A DNA stretch of 64,000 bases from Paraburkholderia phytofirmans OLGA172 (GCF_001634365.1 NZ_CP014581.1:1-64000), one strand, 5' to 3'; positions 1 to 8,912 are shown, numbered from the stretch's first letter. The notes: generated by a model not told the origin, from the sequence alone. Numbers and translations are program-made.

Positions 1-101
1 AGCCGGTCGCCAACTTCAGCTCTCGTACATCCGGAGTCCAGCAGCGAGACGATCAGCTCCTGATCCGTTGTTATGACGCCGTCCGATTCACACTTTCGCA
101 T
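1..101 (-). CDS. HTH-like hypothetical protein, N-terminal part only
   Basis: The bottom strand opens at ATG 101-99 and reads 33 codons without a stop to the window edge. The visible part has a TDQELIVSLLDSGCTRAEV segment that looks like the first helices of a helix-turn-helix. It resembles in layout the start of the protein at 61164-61685 (TDEQKTLIKKGLGKGVADTQ). A perfect palindrome, TTTCGCATGCGAAA (94-107), covers the start codon, so the gene may be controlled by whatever binds there. Function unknown; the C-terminal part lies outside the window. Confidence 0.5.
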   Translation of the reverse strand, partial: MRKCESDGVITTDQELIVSLLDSGCTRAEVGDR

Positions 102-107
102 GCGAAA
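94..107. promoter_or_regulatory. Palindrome TTTCGCATGCGAAA, copy 1
   Basis: A perfect 14-bp palindrome over the start codon of the minus-strand gene at 1-101. Identical copies occur at 15375-15388 and 61713-61726. A repeated perfect 14-mer palindrome suggests a site for a plasmid regulator or partition protein; the binder is not known. Confidence 0.45.
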
Positions 108-475
108 TTTTACTCACTGTTCGACCGTACTGTAATTTTGTACGGAGTGCGCGCAGCGGCGCAGATATGAAAGACCTTCCGACTGCAGCAGTCCTGTCCA
201 TCCGGACCAGAAGGGCCGTCGTTCCCGCTCGACTCTACTTGACCAAGCCGGGCCTGACTCGCGGCGTCAGCAGCCACGAAACCTCGCCTTTCGGGCACTT
301 CGAACGCACTCAAACACGAGCGATTCTAGCCGAACCACGTAGCCCGATCCAGGGGGATATCGGACTTATTTCGCACCATCTATTGACCGTCAACATTTCT
401 AATAATAATATCCGTTGCACGTGACCACACGTCACCCATCAAAAATCAATGGACCGTCAATAACCGGAGCGTCTC
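102..475. promoter_or_regulatory. Divergent control region with par-operon promoter
   Basis: No convincing gene here. Near the left, CCGTAC (125-130) and GTACGG (140-145) form a dyad. A good sigma70-type promoter points right: TTGACC (383-388), 17 bp, TAATAT (406-411). Downstream are a dyad GTGAC-N5-GTCAC (421-435) and a direct repeat GACCGTCAA (385-393 and 452-460) that overlaps the -35 box. This arrangement suits an autoregulated par operon, with ParA, ParB or the KorA-like protein as possible binders (inference). Confidence 0.55.
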
Positions 476-883
476 ATGTCCAACACCGTGCAATCGCGCA
501 TCTACCAGGCCCTTACCGAACTGATTCCGAATCTTGGAAAGACATCGAGCCGCACGCACTTTGCTCCGCCGCGAGTGGCCGGTGATATGGCCGTCCATTG
601 CACTGTTGACGAGACCAGAGACGGTCATCTCACCGTCGAGATCGCCCACGACCGGCCCGCGCGCGGGAGCACCAATCCGGCGTCATGGATCTGCTTCGAC
701 GTCGACCCGGCTCGGGCTGTCGCTCGTGTTACGTGCTTTCAGGAAGGCTGTCACTACAGCATTGCGGGCCAACACACCGATGCGCAATCGGCGCGAGTCA
801 ATCTTTACGCGGCCAACTGGCTGGCTGTCTTCAATACGTTGGGCCGCGTGTTCGAGCCGATCGAGCAGGCCATCTACGCGTAA
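476..883 (+). CDS. Conserved-looking hypothetical protein, first gene of the par operon
   Basis: A 135-residue protein with no family I recognise with certainty. It starts at ATG 476 with CGGAG upstream and lies 13 bp before parA, so it is probably co-transcribed with parA and parB from the promoter at 383-411. The middle contains WICFDVDPARAVARVTCFQ, a beta-rich segment with two cysteines, and the C-terminus is helical. There is no signal peptide or membrane segment. Position suggests a partition or plasmid-maintenance accessory, but nothing in the sequence proves this. Confidence 0.75.
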   Translation: MSNTVQSRIYQALTELIPNLGKTSSRTHFAPPRVAGDMAVHCTVDETRDGHLTVEIAHDRPARGSTNPASWICFDVDPARAVARVTCFQEGCHYSIAGQHTDAQSARVNLYAANWLAVFNTLGRVFEPIEQAIYA

Positions 884-896
884 GGCGGGGAGAAAC

Positions 897-1715
897 ATGC
901 ACAAGGTTGGAATTGCGAACCAGAAGGGCGGTGTAGGAAAGACCACCACCGCGCGACACCTGTCATTCACGGCTATGGAAAGGGGATTGCGCACGCTCGT
1001 GATCGATCTCGATCCGCAGGCGAACCTCACCCGAACCATGCTGTACCGGTTGATGATGAATGCGGACGAAACGCTGATGCGTGCCCGATCCGTAAATTGG
1101 GACAGCATTCAGCTCCCAGCCATCGCGCCGGACAGCAGTGCTCACTTACTGTTCATGAGTGGGCAGGAACCTCGGCCTATGTCGATCGCGCCCGGTGTCG
1201 ATCTGTTCGCCGGGTCGGACGACCTCATAGAAGTACTAGGGTGGCCACTCGATTGCACCCAACACGCACGGTCTGCGCTGAACCGGCTGGACGATCAGTA
1301 CGACATCTGTGTGATCGACACGCCCCCGACGATGAGTAACCTACTCTTTGCCGGAATGATCTGCGCGGATTACCTGCTGATGCCGTGTGACCTGGACAAG
1401 GACGCGACCAGCGGGCTGCTCGATCTCACACAGAAGGCTCAGATCATCGCTGAGAACTTCAATCCGGATCTCGAACTACTCGGCGTGCTTCTCAACAAGG
1501 TCAACAAACGCCGGGCCTACGACCAGACGGAACGGATCACGCTGCGCCAGAAATGGGGTGACGCCGTGCTGGATGTTGAGCTGCAGGAACGTTCTGCAAC
1601 AAAACTCGCGAAGGAACATCCAGTCTGGAAAAGCCCACGCGGTGACAGCGACCGGCGCGCAGCAGCGGAAATGCGTTCCGTGTGTGAGTCGCTGTTCAAA
1701 CGTATTGGTCTGTAA
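897..1715 (+). CDS. parA: ParA family partition ATPase
   Basis: A 272-residue deviant-Walker ATPase for plasmid segregation. The Walker A motif KGGVGKTT is at residues 10-17, VIDLDPQAN follows at about 36-44, and VIDTPP (Walker B) lies near residue 140. It begins directly with the ATPase domain, without an N-terminal DNA-binding domain, so it is a short ParA. The ATG at 897 follows GGCGGGGAGAAAC. Longer reading frames upstream only overlap the previous gene in another frame. ParA with ATP binds DNA non-specifically and positions ParB-parS complexes. parB follows after 6 bp. Confidence 0.95.
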   Translation: MHKVGIANQKGGVGKTTTARHLSFTAMERGLRTLVIDLDPQANLTRTMLYRLMMNADETLMRARSVNWDSIQLPAIAPDSSAHLLFMSGQEPRPMSIAPGVDLFAGSDDLIEVLGWPLDCTQHARSALNRLDDQYDICVIDTPPTMSNLLFAGMICADYLLMPCDLDKDATSGLLDLTQKAQIIAENFNPDLELLGVLLNKVNKRRAYDQTERITLRQKWGDAVLDVELQERSATKLAKEHPVWKSPRGDSDRRAAAEMRSVCESLFKRIGL

Positions 1716-1721
1716 GGGAAA

Positions 1722-3092
1722 ATGATTATGCAGCTCAAAAATGGCCAACAGCTGACGAGTCTCGCTCAGCTATCGAAGATGAAGCCCGGCAGCGCAATGG
1801 CCGCGGCGATCGAGGAAGCAACAGGCGCGATCACTACTGAACTTGCGATTTCGAAGATCGTAACCAAGCCGCAGGACCGCGTAGACTTTAGCGACATCGA
1901 GGCGTTCGCCGAGCGCCTGAAGACGGTTGGCCATGTCCACACCGCGATTCTCGTACGCGCACTGGAAGACGACCAGTTCGAACTGATCGGCGGTGAGCGA
2001 CGCGTGCGCGGCAGCATCTTCAACGGATGGCAGAAAATCCCGGCAAAGGTCTTTCCGGCAAGCACCCCGGACATCGTCATCCGGATGTACCAGATCTCGG
2101 AGAACGTCGATCGCAAACCGCTTTCTGCCAAAGAGACGGCCCTGGGTTTGGCGAGCGACATCGACAGATTTGGACGCGAGGAAGCCGCACGCCTGTGGAC
2201 TAACCCGAAGGGCAAGCAGCGTAGCGAGTCGTGGATCTCCAAACACCTTCGGTTCCGGAAGTACGGCCCAATCACGCGGGAACTGTTCGACGCCGGCATG
2301 TTCGACGACATCGAGGCCGCGAACAAGATGGACGACATTGAGGCCGAGAGCACAGAACTCGCACACGAACTGGCCGCCGCGATAAAAGCAGGCGAGAAAT
2401 TGGGCCGGGTGACGCTTGACGCCCGGCTTTCGCAATTGAAAGGTACGGCGCAAAGTGACGCGCATATTGTGGCAGCCTTGCCGGCAGAGGCCGATAGGCC
2501 GAACAGCCCCGCGAAACACTCGGCCGATGAACGCGGCGACCCCGCCGACTCCACGGCCGATGACGCCGCCGGCCTGCCGTCATCCCATAATGAGGGACCG
2601 GCTGACGATAGTGAGCACTCGGTGTCCGCGCCTTCGGTCGCACAGGCTGTCCAGCAGGCATTGCAGTCGCAAAAAGTTCCCCGCGAAGCAGCGGCCGCAC
2701 CGCGACCGAAGCAGGAGAGGGCGGGCAGCACCGACCCCATGAAGACCGTCATCTGGCGGGCGGAGGAACTGTTCCAGGAATCGACCGGATCAATCCATCG
2801 CCTGCGTCAGCTACAGGCAGATCTGGCGGCCGCTGGCGTGCCAGAGGAAGACGCGGACTGGAGGCTTTGGGTCGCATTTGTCCAGCTGGCTTGTTCTGCG
2901 TTGGTCGGCGTTGGACAGCCGCGGGCAGGGAAAATGATAAACAGGTTGAATGATGAGTTAAATTCTAAGAGCGCAATAGAGCTACTGAATACGTTGCATC
3001 CGAGCCGCAGGGCGGGCGTTTTGCCAGACGATTTCAGGTACGATACGGACCGTGAGATTCATCCTCTCGCGCCGAACAATTGGGCTCTCTAA
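1722..3092 (+). CDS. parB: ParB/KorB-like partition protein
   Basis: A 456-residue centromere-binding protein. The N-terminal ParB/Srx domain includes the motif GGERRVRGS near residue 90, followed by an ISENVDRKPLSAKETALGLA segment and a central DNA-binding region. From about 240 to 330 the chain is rich in Ala, Asp, Glu, Ser and Pro, probably a linker, and a helical C-terminal domain follows. It is longer than chromosomal ParB (about 300 aa), closer to plasmid KorB types. ATG codons at 1722 and 1728 are both possible; AAGGGA at 1714-1719 suits either. A strong terminator follows at 3101-3127. Confidence 0.92.
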   Translation: MIMQLKNGQQLTSLAQLSKMKPGSAMAAAIEEATGAITTELAISKIVTKPQDRVDFSDIEAFAERLKTVGHVHTAILVRALEDDQFELIGGERRVRGSIFNGWQKIPAKVFPASTPDIVIRMYQISENVDRKPLSAKETALGLASDIDRFGREEAARLWTNPKGKQRSESWISKHLRFRKYGPITRELFDAGMFDDIEAANKMDDIEAESTELAHELAAAIKAGEKLGRVTLDARLSQLKGTAQSDAHIVAALPAEADRPNSPAKHSADERGDPADSTADDAAGLPSSHNEGPADDSEHSVSAPSVAQAVQQALQSQKVPREAAAAPRPKQERAGSTDPMKTVIWRAEELFQESTGSIHRLRQLQADLAAAGVPEEDADWRLWVAFVQLACSALVGVGQPRAGKMINRLNDELNSKSAIELLNTLHPSRRAGVLPDDFRYDTDREIHPLAPNNWAL

Positions 3093-3100
3093 TGCGCAGG

Positions 3101-3127
3101 AAAAAGGGGCAGATAAGCCCCTTTTTT
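3101..3127 (+). terminator. Intrinsic terminator after parB
   Basis: AAAAAGGGGC (3101-3110), loop AGATAA, GCCCCTTTTTT (3117-3127). A stem ending in a run of six T on the plus strand, eight bases after the parB stop, ends the par operon. Confidence 0.9.
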
Positions 3128-3163
3128 CATAGCCCGTCAACCATATCGTGTCGGATATTTACT

Positions 3164-3577
3164 TTGGCAACGTTCCGTCTTACTGCGAGAAAATTTGCGG
3201 CACTTGATTCTTTCATGCGCAAGCAGGTCGAGCTGCAGGGCACCAAGCCTTTTGCCGAAAAAACACGGGACATTGCACGGGCGGTGATCGTCGACGGTGA
3301 AGCGTCGATAGACGTGCAAACGCGGTTTGAAGTGACGAAGCAACGAGTCAGCTCGATTGTTGGTCGTTACTACCAGGCGTACCTGACGATGAATGACTCC
3401 AAGGGCGATATTGCGGCTTTATGGCTAAAGCATGGCTTCGAATTGCCGATTAACCTAGTGAAGCCGCTCGAAACGTTTCTTGCCACAGCGAGACGCAGCA
3501 AGGACGCTAATAAAATCCAGTCTGCCATCGCCGCCGTCATGGAAGCGCTCGAGATAGAAAAGAGCAAGCTGGAATGA
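3164..3577 (+). CDS. KorA/TrfB-like transcriptional regulator
   Basis: A 137-residue protein whose middle, DIARAVIVDGEASIDVQTRF followed by EVTKQRVSSIVGRYYQAY, matches the pattern of IncP KorA/TrfB (IARGVLVDGK then LTRGAVSQAVHRVWAAF), including the helix-turn-helix. The family represses plasmid control, replication and transfer promoters. I place the start at TTG 3164 because the RLTARKFAALDSF segment aligns with the KorA N-terminus (RLTESQF). ATG 3215 is the alternative, and longer frames would run into the parB terminator. It lies 21 bp before repA, suggesting joint expression and control of replication. Confidence 0.7.
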   Translation: MATFRLTARKFAALDSFMRKQVELQGTKPFAEKTRDIARAVIVDGEASIDVQTRFEVTKQRVSSIVGRYYQAYLTMNDSKGDIAALWLKHGFELPINLVKPLETFLATARRSKDANKIQSAIAAVMEALEIEKSKLE

Positions 3578-3598
3578 AATGAGGGGTTAGTGCGATAA

Positions 3599-4720
3599 AT
3601 GAGCACCATCGAACAACAAAGCAGTCACTCACTGCGCAGGCCAATACCGGGGCATAGCAAAACAAAGAAGGACTATCGGCGATCCGTCGAGCGCGTTGTC
3701 AACATGACCAGCGACACGCAGGACGCCGAGATGTCTGTTTCACAGGAAGAGGCGTTTCATGACGCCGAGCAACTCGAGCTGTTCGCGGCCGAGCGCTTGC
3801 TCGCAACGTGGAAGCCGCGTGAGGATCTTCATTCTCTCGAATTCCCGCTGTTTTCTTTGCAAAAGGGCAAAGACACACGTGTCAGGGTGTATCGCAACGG
3901 TGAACAGATCGTGCGAATCATCCCGAGCGTCGTCGGCGCCGCCAACATCTTCGACAAGGACGTTCTTGTCTACGCAGCGACTCAGATCTGCAAGGCCGCG
4001 GACGCAAACCTTCAGGTTTCCCGCCGCATCCGCTTCAAGGTGCGGGACTTTCTCGTCTACACAGGCCGCAGTACAGGCGGAGCGTCATACACCCGCATCG
4101 TCGACAGTTGCCGGCGTTTGAAGGGGACGATCGTTGAGACCAACTTCGATGCGTCGCGGCTAGGCGCCAATGAAGAGGGCATCCACGAGAGCCTTTACGG
4201 ATACGGCCTGATCGAAAATTACAAGATCATCACGTACACGGGCAACAAGAAGGGCGCGCTTGAAGTCGAATTGATCCTGTCGACGTGGACCTTCGACTCA
4301 TTGATCAATCGCAAAGTACTCACGATCCATCCTGGGTATTTCGATCTGGCGCAAGGACTCGAACGCCGGCTGTACGACCTTGCGAAGAAGCATTGCGGCG
4401 AAAAGCTGTGGTTCAAGATCGGGCTCGACAAGCTCTACGCCAAGTCGGGATCGGCACAGGCTCAGAAATACTTCCGGCGCGACGTCGTCGCCGCTATGGT
4501 GGCCGATAAGATGCCCGAGTTCCATATAGCCCTGGACGACGACAAGGCGATGGTCATTTTCTTCCGGTGCGATCGCGACAACCAGAAGCAGAACGCCCAG
4601 CTCATCGCCGGCATTCACAGGGAGCTGCTGTCCAAGAAGCTGCTGAACTGGTATTACACATTGCGCAGATGGGATTCAAAGTCGGACCAGAAAGCGCAAA
4701 TGGATCTGTTGCCAGCTTAG
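3599..4720 (+). CDS. repA: Plasmid replication initiator protein RepA (RPA family)
   Basis: A 373-residue initiator of the replication initiator protein A family. It contains the typical blocks LEFPLFSLQKG, YRNGEQIVRIIPS, IFDKDVLVYAATQI, YTRIVDSCRRLKGT and LTIHPGYFDLAQGLERRLY. ATG 3599 is preceded by GAGGGG. RepA should bind the GCGTCTATCGCACCACC iterons at 7576-8013, which lie about 3 kb downstream beyond four other genes. That separation is unusual, but no other iteron-like array is present. Confidence 0.9.
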   Translation: MSTIEQQSSHSLRRPIPGHSKTKKDYRRSVERVVNMTSDTQDAEMSVSQEEAFHDAEQLELFAAERLLATWKPREDLHSLEFPLFSLQKGKDTRVRVYRNGEQIVRIIPSVVGAANIFDKDVLVYAATQICKAADANLQVSRRIRFKVRDFLVYTGRSTGGASYTRIVDSCRRLKGTIVETNFDASRLGANEEGIHESLYGYGLIENYKIITYTGNKKGALEVELILSTWTFDSLINRKVLTIHPGYFDLAQGLERRLYDLAKKHCGEKLWFKIGLDKLYAKSGSAQAQKYFRRDVVAAMVADKMPEFHIALDDDKAMVIFFRCDRDNQKQNAQLIAGIHRELLSKKLLNWYYTLRRWDSKSDQKAQMDLLPA

Positions 4721-4769
4721 CTCAGTCCGCTTCACACACGTGTCGGTAGCGGCCGCCCGGCCGCACAGC

Positions 4770-4807
4770 GCATTCCACCCGTCAGGACGCATTCCACCCG
4801 TCAGGAT
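4770..4807. repeat. 19-bp tandem duplication
   Basis: GCATTCCACCCGTCAGGA plus one base occurs twice head to tail (4770-4788 and 4789-4807) between the convergent ends of repA and the minus-strand gene at 4849. A G+C-rich hairpin (GCGGCCGCCCGGCCGC) lies just before it. It may be a slippage product or part of a termination region. Confidence 0.7.
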
Positions 4808-4848
4808 GCGCTGCCGACCGTGGTCTTCCCCATCCTTTACCTCCTGCA

Positions 4849-5727
4849 CTAACCGATGGCGTTCGTCGCTTCAGCTTGCCCGCCAGATGCTGCCGCGGTG
4901 GTGTCCGCCAACCGCTGCAGCATGGCGATCGCATCGGTTCGGGCCAGGTCGGGAAATAGCTCAGGCTGGTACCGGATCTGCATTTGTAGCTCGCCCTCGT
5001 CCGTGAGGTGGCTAAGCACAATGTCCACATGAGACAGTACGCCAAACAAGCCTTCGTCCAATGTCCGGAACAGGACGTTGATCGGCGTAGGGAACTGCCG
5101 TGCGACTGCCCTGATCAAGCCGACGCGGGGGATAACATGGAGATCCGACAGCACGTTATAAGGGTTCGGTTTTGCTGGCTTGATCACCTTGCGTGCGTCG
5201 TTGCTGCCGTGAAGGCAAGCCAGGAATAGCATCACGATCGCATCGTTGGCGGCCAGCCCGGTTGCGGCCGCGAGTTCGACAAGTTTATCTTCGACGTCCC
5301 TGCGGTTTTGCGTTGCCACCTTCTGTACGACGAGCGGTGCTGCCTTCGTGAGGAAGTCCGCTCGATTGTCCCACTGGCTTTCTTTCATGCCAGCAAAAAG
5401 CTCGGCCGCAAGGCCTTTCAGTCCGCTAAGATGCGCAGCGTCCGTGTTGGCCAGCTTGAAAAACTTACCGATCGCATCTGCCTCTGTGTCCAGACACAGG
5501 GCCTTTTGATCGACATCGTCTTCACGTCCCTTTTCGCCCTCCATAATCGAAAGGATGGGACTGATGCTGTTCTGCGGTAAATCAATTGCCCTTAATGCCT
5601 CAAGGGCCGCTTGTTTCTTATCGTCCGGCTGTTCGTTGCCCGACACCGCGGTCTTAATGATCGAGACAACATTGCGATCGAGGAGAAAGAGGGTTTCGGT
5701 CCGTACGGACACGGGCTGCACGTTCAT
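4849..5727 (-). CDS. Unknown protein, second gene of the HNH operon
   Basis: A 292-residue, mostly helical protein I do not recognise. Its N-terminus, LFLLDRNVVSIIKTAV, resembles the first strand and Asp of PIN-like folds, but no complete set of acidic residues is evident. It starts 25 bp after the stop of the HNH endonuclease gene on the same strand, so the two are likely co-transcribed and may act together. There are no membrane segments or signal peptide. The alanine-rich C-terminus (DTTAAASGGQAEATNA) looks disordered. Confidence 0.75.
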   Translation of the reverse strand: MNVQPVSVRTETLFLLDRNVVSIIKTAVSGNEQPDDKKQAALEALRAIDLPQNSISPILSIMEGEKGREDDVDQKALCLDTEADAIGKFFKLANTDAAHLSGLKGLAAELFAGMKESQWDNRADFLTKAAPLVVQKVATQNRRDVEDKLVELAAATGLAANDAIVMLFLACLHGSNDARKVIKPAKPNPYNVLSDLHVIPRVGLIRAVARQFPTPINVLFRTLDEGLFGVLSHVDIVLSHLTDEGELQMQIRYQPELFPDLARTDAIAMLQRLADTTAAASGGQAEATNAIG

Positions 5728-5752
5728 CGTTGGGCCTCGCAGATGGTTGTGC

Positions 5753-6526
5753 TCAATCGTCTAGCGCTTCTTCGCGCGCGATGAACAGGTCGTGATGGAG
5801 CTTCAGGGAATCCGTTGAAGGGCGTTCCTGCATGTCGACGGGAAGCGCGACGAGGCGCCGGCCGCGATACTGCGCATATTCCGTCCACTCCAAGGACCGC
5901 GAAATGGTCACGCGATAGTCAGAGTCAACCGAAATCAGGTAAAGGTCAAAGAGCGTGTGTATGTCCGAACGCAACAGCATTCCGTTGGTGGTGGCGTAGT
6001 TAGTTGCGAGCGCGTGCGGGACAATGTGCGCAGCTTCCAGCAGCGCTTCGACCGATGAGCCGCTAACTGCGCAGGCGGTGCCGTACGCCCGCAGAAGCCT
6101 CTCGCGGAAATCCGGCTGGCCACGGCGTGTCTTGATTGCGACGAGCTGTCGCTCCTCGCTCTCCTGCCTACCATCGCCGTCGCTGGCCGCCGGCGCCGCA
6201 TCGCGCTGGCCCGGCTCGACACCGCGGGTCTCGCCAGCATTGTCCTCGCGGCCTTGCGGAGTGTCAGCTGACGCCGCCTGGAAGCGACGAAAATCAACGT
6301 GTTGCTGCTCGAGGCTATAGCCCGTCACTCGCCATCCGGCTCGCTGCCATGCGTCCGCCCAGACATGCGTGCGCCCTTCAGTGGTGTTGCTCCAGAACGG
6401 CGGATGCTCGTAAGCCGAGCGCGGCAATGGCGACGGTAGGATCTCGTTGATCTCAGCAAACGTGAGCCGTACGAAATTGCCGCTCAGGTTTCGTAGATGA
6501 GTTTCGAGGGAGTCGTATTTCGCCAT
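5753..6526 (-). CDS. HNH endonuclease with N-terminal DUF7662-like domain
   Basis: A 257-residue protein. Residues about 1-75 (YDSLETHLRNLSG, LTFAEINEILPSPLPRSAYE, PPFWSN) match the small domain often called DUF7662. After a polar linker, residues about 150-240 form an HNH domain: FRERLLRAYGTACAVSGSS, LEAAHIVPHA and NGMLLRSDIHTLFDLYLISV, the pattern of restriction-type HNH nucleases. I use ATG 6526; a longer start at 6583 exists. It is the first gene of a two-gene minus-strand operon. A role in defence or DNA cleavage is inferred from the domains. Confidence 0.85.
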   Translation of the reverse strand: MAKYDSLETHLRNLSGNFVRLTFAEINEILPSPLPRSAYEHPPFWSNTTEGRTHVWADAWQRAGWRVTGYSLEQQHVDFRRFQAASADTPQGREDNAGETRGVEPGQRDAAPAASDGDGRQESEERQLVAIKTRRGQPDFRERLLRAYGTACAVSGSSVEALLEAAHIVPHALATNYATTNGMLLRSDIHTLFDLYLISVDSDYRVTISRSLEWTEYAQYRGRRLVALPVDMQERPSTDSLKLHHDLFIAREEALDD

Positions 6527-6801
6527 GTCACAACGGGCAGCGCACGAGATGCGCCGCGTGCCGAGTTCCGGGATGGACAGCATAAGCGCAAGGGAGGCTC
6601 GGCGGGAAGAGAAAACCAGTAGGCAGCGCAGGCTGGCTACTCGGATCCAGCCGGTGTCCCGTGTCGCAGGTAGTGAAAACTCACCATCTGCTTTCGCTAG
6701 GCTTTTCCAGCCCTTATGTCACGCTCGCGATGTCCGCGTGGAGTGGCGGGAGCTACACTTGAGCTTGCTCAGGACCAGAGACAAACAATGGGATCGCGAT
6801 A

Positions 6802-7506
6802 ATGAACAGAGAGCTAAGCGAGCAGGAACGCGCGGAACGCCGTCAGATCGTCGACGAGATGATGGCTGCCGGAGGCTTGGATAAGCTCGAAGTCGCCTAT
6901 CTCGAAGCGTACGCGCGCGGTGACCTGTCGCTTGACGAGGTATCCGGGCGCATTATCGGGCGTGCTGACGCGAAAGCTGAGCAAGTGATGGCCGAAGCCG
7001 CGGAGGATGCACAGACTTTCATGGCGCATTCCGAGATCGAGCAGCAAAGGATTCTGCGGCAGGCCGAACTCGAGGCGAAAAGGATTCAGGATGGCCTTGG
7101 AGGTCCGGCTGAGCTGCTTAGTGCGTTACTTTCCAGTGCGGAGAATCCTAGTGCGGCGATGCGGGATCTTCTCCTTCACGGAACGGAGGAGCAGCTAGGA
7201 TTGACCGCGAAGTATCTCGCGTCAGTGCCGGGCAGCGATGACGCGCTCGATGGAACCCTGCGGCAGATCCTGCACGATATGCCCGCGCCGGAACTTCGCG
7301 ATGTATGGCTCAACCGACTCCGGCCGATGTTGATTGAATGGCAGATCTTGTCGCAGGAACAGTTGCGAAAGCTTGATGCGGATGTGTCAAACCTGCTACG
7401 TGCCTACCAGAAACGCCCCGGGCTGACGAGAGCACAGAAGTACATGATCGCCGCAGTAGTGGGCGCCATCCTCTTTTTCGTCGTGCGTTCGTTTTGGTCG
7501 AGCTGA
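6802..7506 (+). CDS. Tail-anchored membrane protein, unknown function
   Basis: A 234-residue hydrophilic, helix-rich protein with one membrane segment at its C-terminus (AAVVGAILFFVVRSFW, about 215-230). It should therefore be tail-anchored with its bulk in the cytoplasm. The segment MAEAAEDAQTFMAHSEIEQQ and its surroundings suggest a coiled coil at about 50-95. It starts at ATG 6802 with no strong Shine-Dalgarno sequence and sits next to the origin. No family is recognised. Confidence 0.7.
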   Translation: MNRELSEQERAERRQIVDEMMAAGGLDKLEVAYLEAYARGDLSLDEVSGRIIGRADAKAEQVMAEAAEDAQTFMAHSEIEQQRILRQAELEAKRIQDGLGGPAELLSALLSSAENPSAAMRDLLLHGTEEQLGLTAKYLASVPGSDDALDGTLRQILHDMPAPELRDVWLNRLRPMLIEWQILSQEQLRKLDADVSNLLRAYQKRPGLTRAQKYMIAAVVGAILFFVVRSFWSS

Positions 7507-7575
7507 CCACTGTATTCACTTTCAGCGGTACCCGGCAGCCGGCGCGCAAGTGCCAGACGAGGCCGACCCGAAAGC

Positions 7576-8013
7576 GCGTCTATCGCACCACCCGGAGCCA
7601 GCGACAGCCTTTCGGGATGGCGTCTCAACTCCTGCCACGCGATGCAAAAAAACTCCCAATAATGCGTCTATCGCACCACTCACGCGCCCGCGTCTATCGC
7701 ACCACCAGATGCAACAAACGGCCCCCTTGGAATGTGTCGATCGCACCACCACCCCGCGCGTCTATCCCACCACCGCGAAACGGACCTTGAATCGCTAAAC
7801 GCCCGCTCTGACAGGGCTATGCCCTTGATTAGAGTGAATATTCAATTGGCATAGACCGGGGAAAAGCTGTTTTTTCGACGCGTCTATCGCACCACCCATC
7901 CCATTTTTGTGGATAACATTGTGGCCTTCGCGTCTATCACACCACCGCCCGCGTCTATCGCACCACCTAGACTACGTCTATCCCACCACCGCCGACGCGT
8001 CTATCGAGCCACC
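7576..8013 (+). repeat. Iteron array, ten 17-bp units
   Basis: Units matching GCGTCTATCGCACCACC start at 7576, 7664, 7690, 7734, 7758, 7880, 7930, 7951, 7974 and 7997. Those at 7576, 7690, 7880 and 7951 are exact; the others differ at one to three positions (for example ATCCC at 7758 and 7974, ATCAC at 7930). All lie in the same direction. Spacing is irregular, with a dense group (7930-8013) after the DnaA box. These are the expected binding sites of RepA. Confidence 0.93.
7908..7916 (-). promoter_or_regulatory. DnaA box
   Basis: TGTGGATAA, the exact complement of the consensus TTATCCACA, lies between two iteron groups and beside the A+T-rich segment, as expected for an iteron origin that uses host DnaA. 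Confidence 0.85.
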
Positions 8014-8132
8014 GAACGCCCCGCAAACCCACGCCCCGCGGGCGTCTCGCGAACCGTAAACGCGCGCGCGGTTAACTTCTTCTTTTTTAACTGTTTTTAA
8101 CTGCGATTAGAACAAGGCCCCACCCTCAGTGA

Positions 8133-8152
8133 GGGGGGTGCAAGCACCCCCC
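8133..8152. terminator. G-rich hairpin in the origin region
   Basis: GGGGGGTGC (8133-8141), AA, GCACCCCCC (8144-8152): a perfect 9-bp stem with a 2-nt loop. No T-run follows, so a terminator role is uncertain; it could block transcription or replication. Confidence 0.4.
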
Positions 8153-8588
8153 GGCCGGGTTCGACGGCTAAAGCCGTCCCCACCCCCCCGGCCACACCCC
8201 CCAAAAGCAAATCGTGGCCCCAAAGGGGCAGACCTGGAAGAACACCGACCAATAGCCAAGGACATCGAGCGGCAGGCACTAAGGGCTACGGGGCGCCTAC
8301 GGCACCCCGCACCCCTAAGTGCGCGATAATCGCCAGCGCCCGACAAGTCGGACCCCGGCTCCACGCGCTCGTGTGCTCGCCTTTTGCCGTGCAACCGAAA
8401 CGTTTCACCACGGCTAAAAAACCGAGTTTTGCAGGGAAGGGGGGCGTCCGGTTGATTTTCGGCGTGTCCGGCCAGCCCAAACAGCCACAGAGGGCTTCGC
8501 GACCATTGCGGAAGGGGACGGGTAGGTCGCATGTCGCCGGCCGCTCCTGGGAGCTGAGGCGCGAGAGGGTCATTGAGAACAGGTATCA

Positions 8589-8605
8589 GCGTCTATCGGA
8601 CCACG
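8589..8605 (+). repeat. Isolated degenerate iteron
   Basis: GCGTCTATCGGACCACG matches the iteron with two changes and lies about 575 bp from the main array. It could take part in looping or copy control, or be a relic. Confidence 0.55.
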
Positions 8606-8663
8606 TGCTGGCCAGAGCTGCATTCGTAGCTGCCAGGTCGACCGAATCTCAGCGGCCACAATG

Positions 8664-8697
8664 AAAAACGGCCTGCCCTTTCAGGCAAGCCGTTTTA
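8664..8697. terminator. Intrinsic terminator
   Basis: AAAACGGC and CTGCC pair with GGCA and GCCGTTTT around a short loop, with A and T runs on the two sides, so it can work in both directions. It separates the origin from downstream sequence. Confidence 0.75.
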
Positions 8698-8912
8698 ACC
8701 CGATCAAAAGCTCGGGTGAGACTCGGTCCGCAATCCCCACACAACTTTTACCGCGATGGCTCTCCTAGTTCGTAGCGCCCACTAGAGGCCGAGGGACCTA
8801 ATACGCGCGGGCCACCGCCGCGCTGAGCGTGAATTTATCATGACCGTCGCTGCCGCGACAAGATCGCGTGCCAGCGCACGGCCCATAAATTACGCGCCCT
8901 AAAAAGCCAAAA

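Noticed and set aside
167..424. Possible gene upstream of the par operon
   Set aside because: No ribosome binding site, low-complexity composition, and it runs through the promoter and dyads at 383-435.
7576..8013. CRISPR array
   Set aside because: Units are 17 bp, irregularly spaced and without uniform spacers. They match an iteron origin with a DnaA box.
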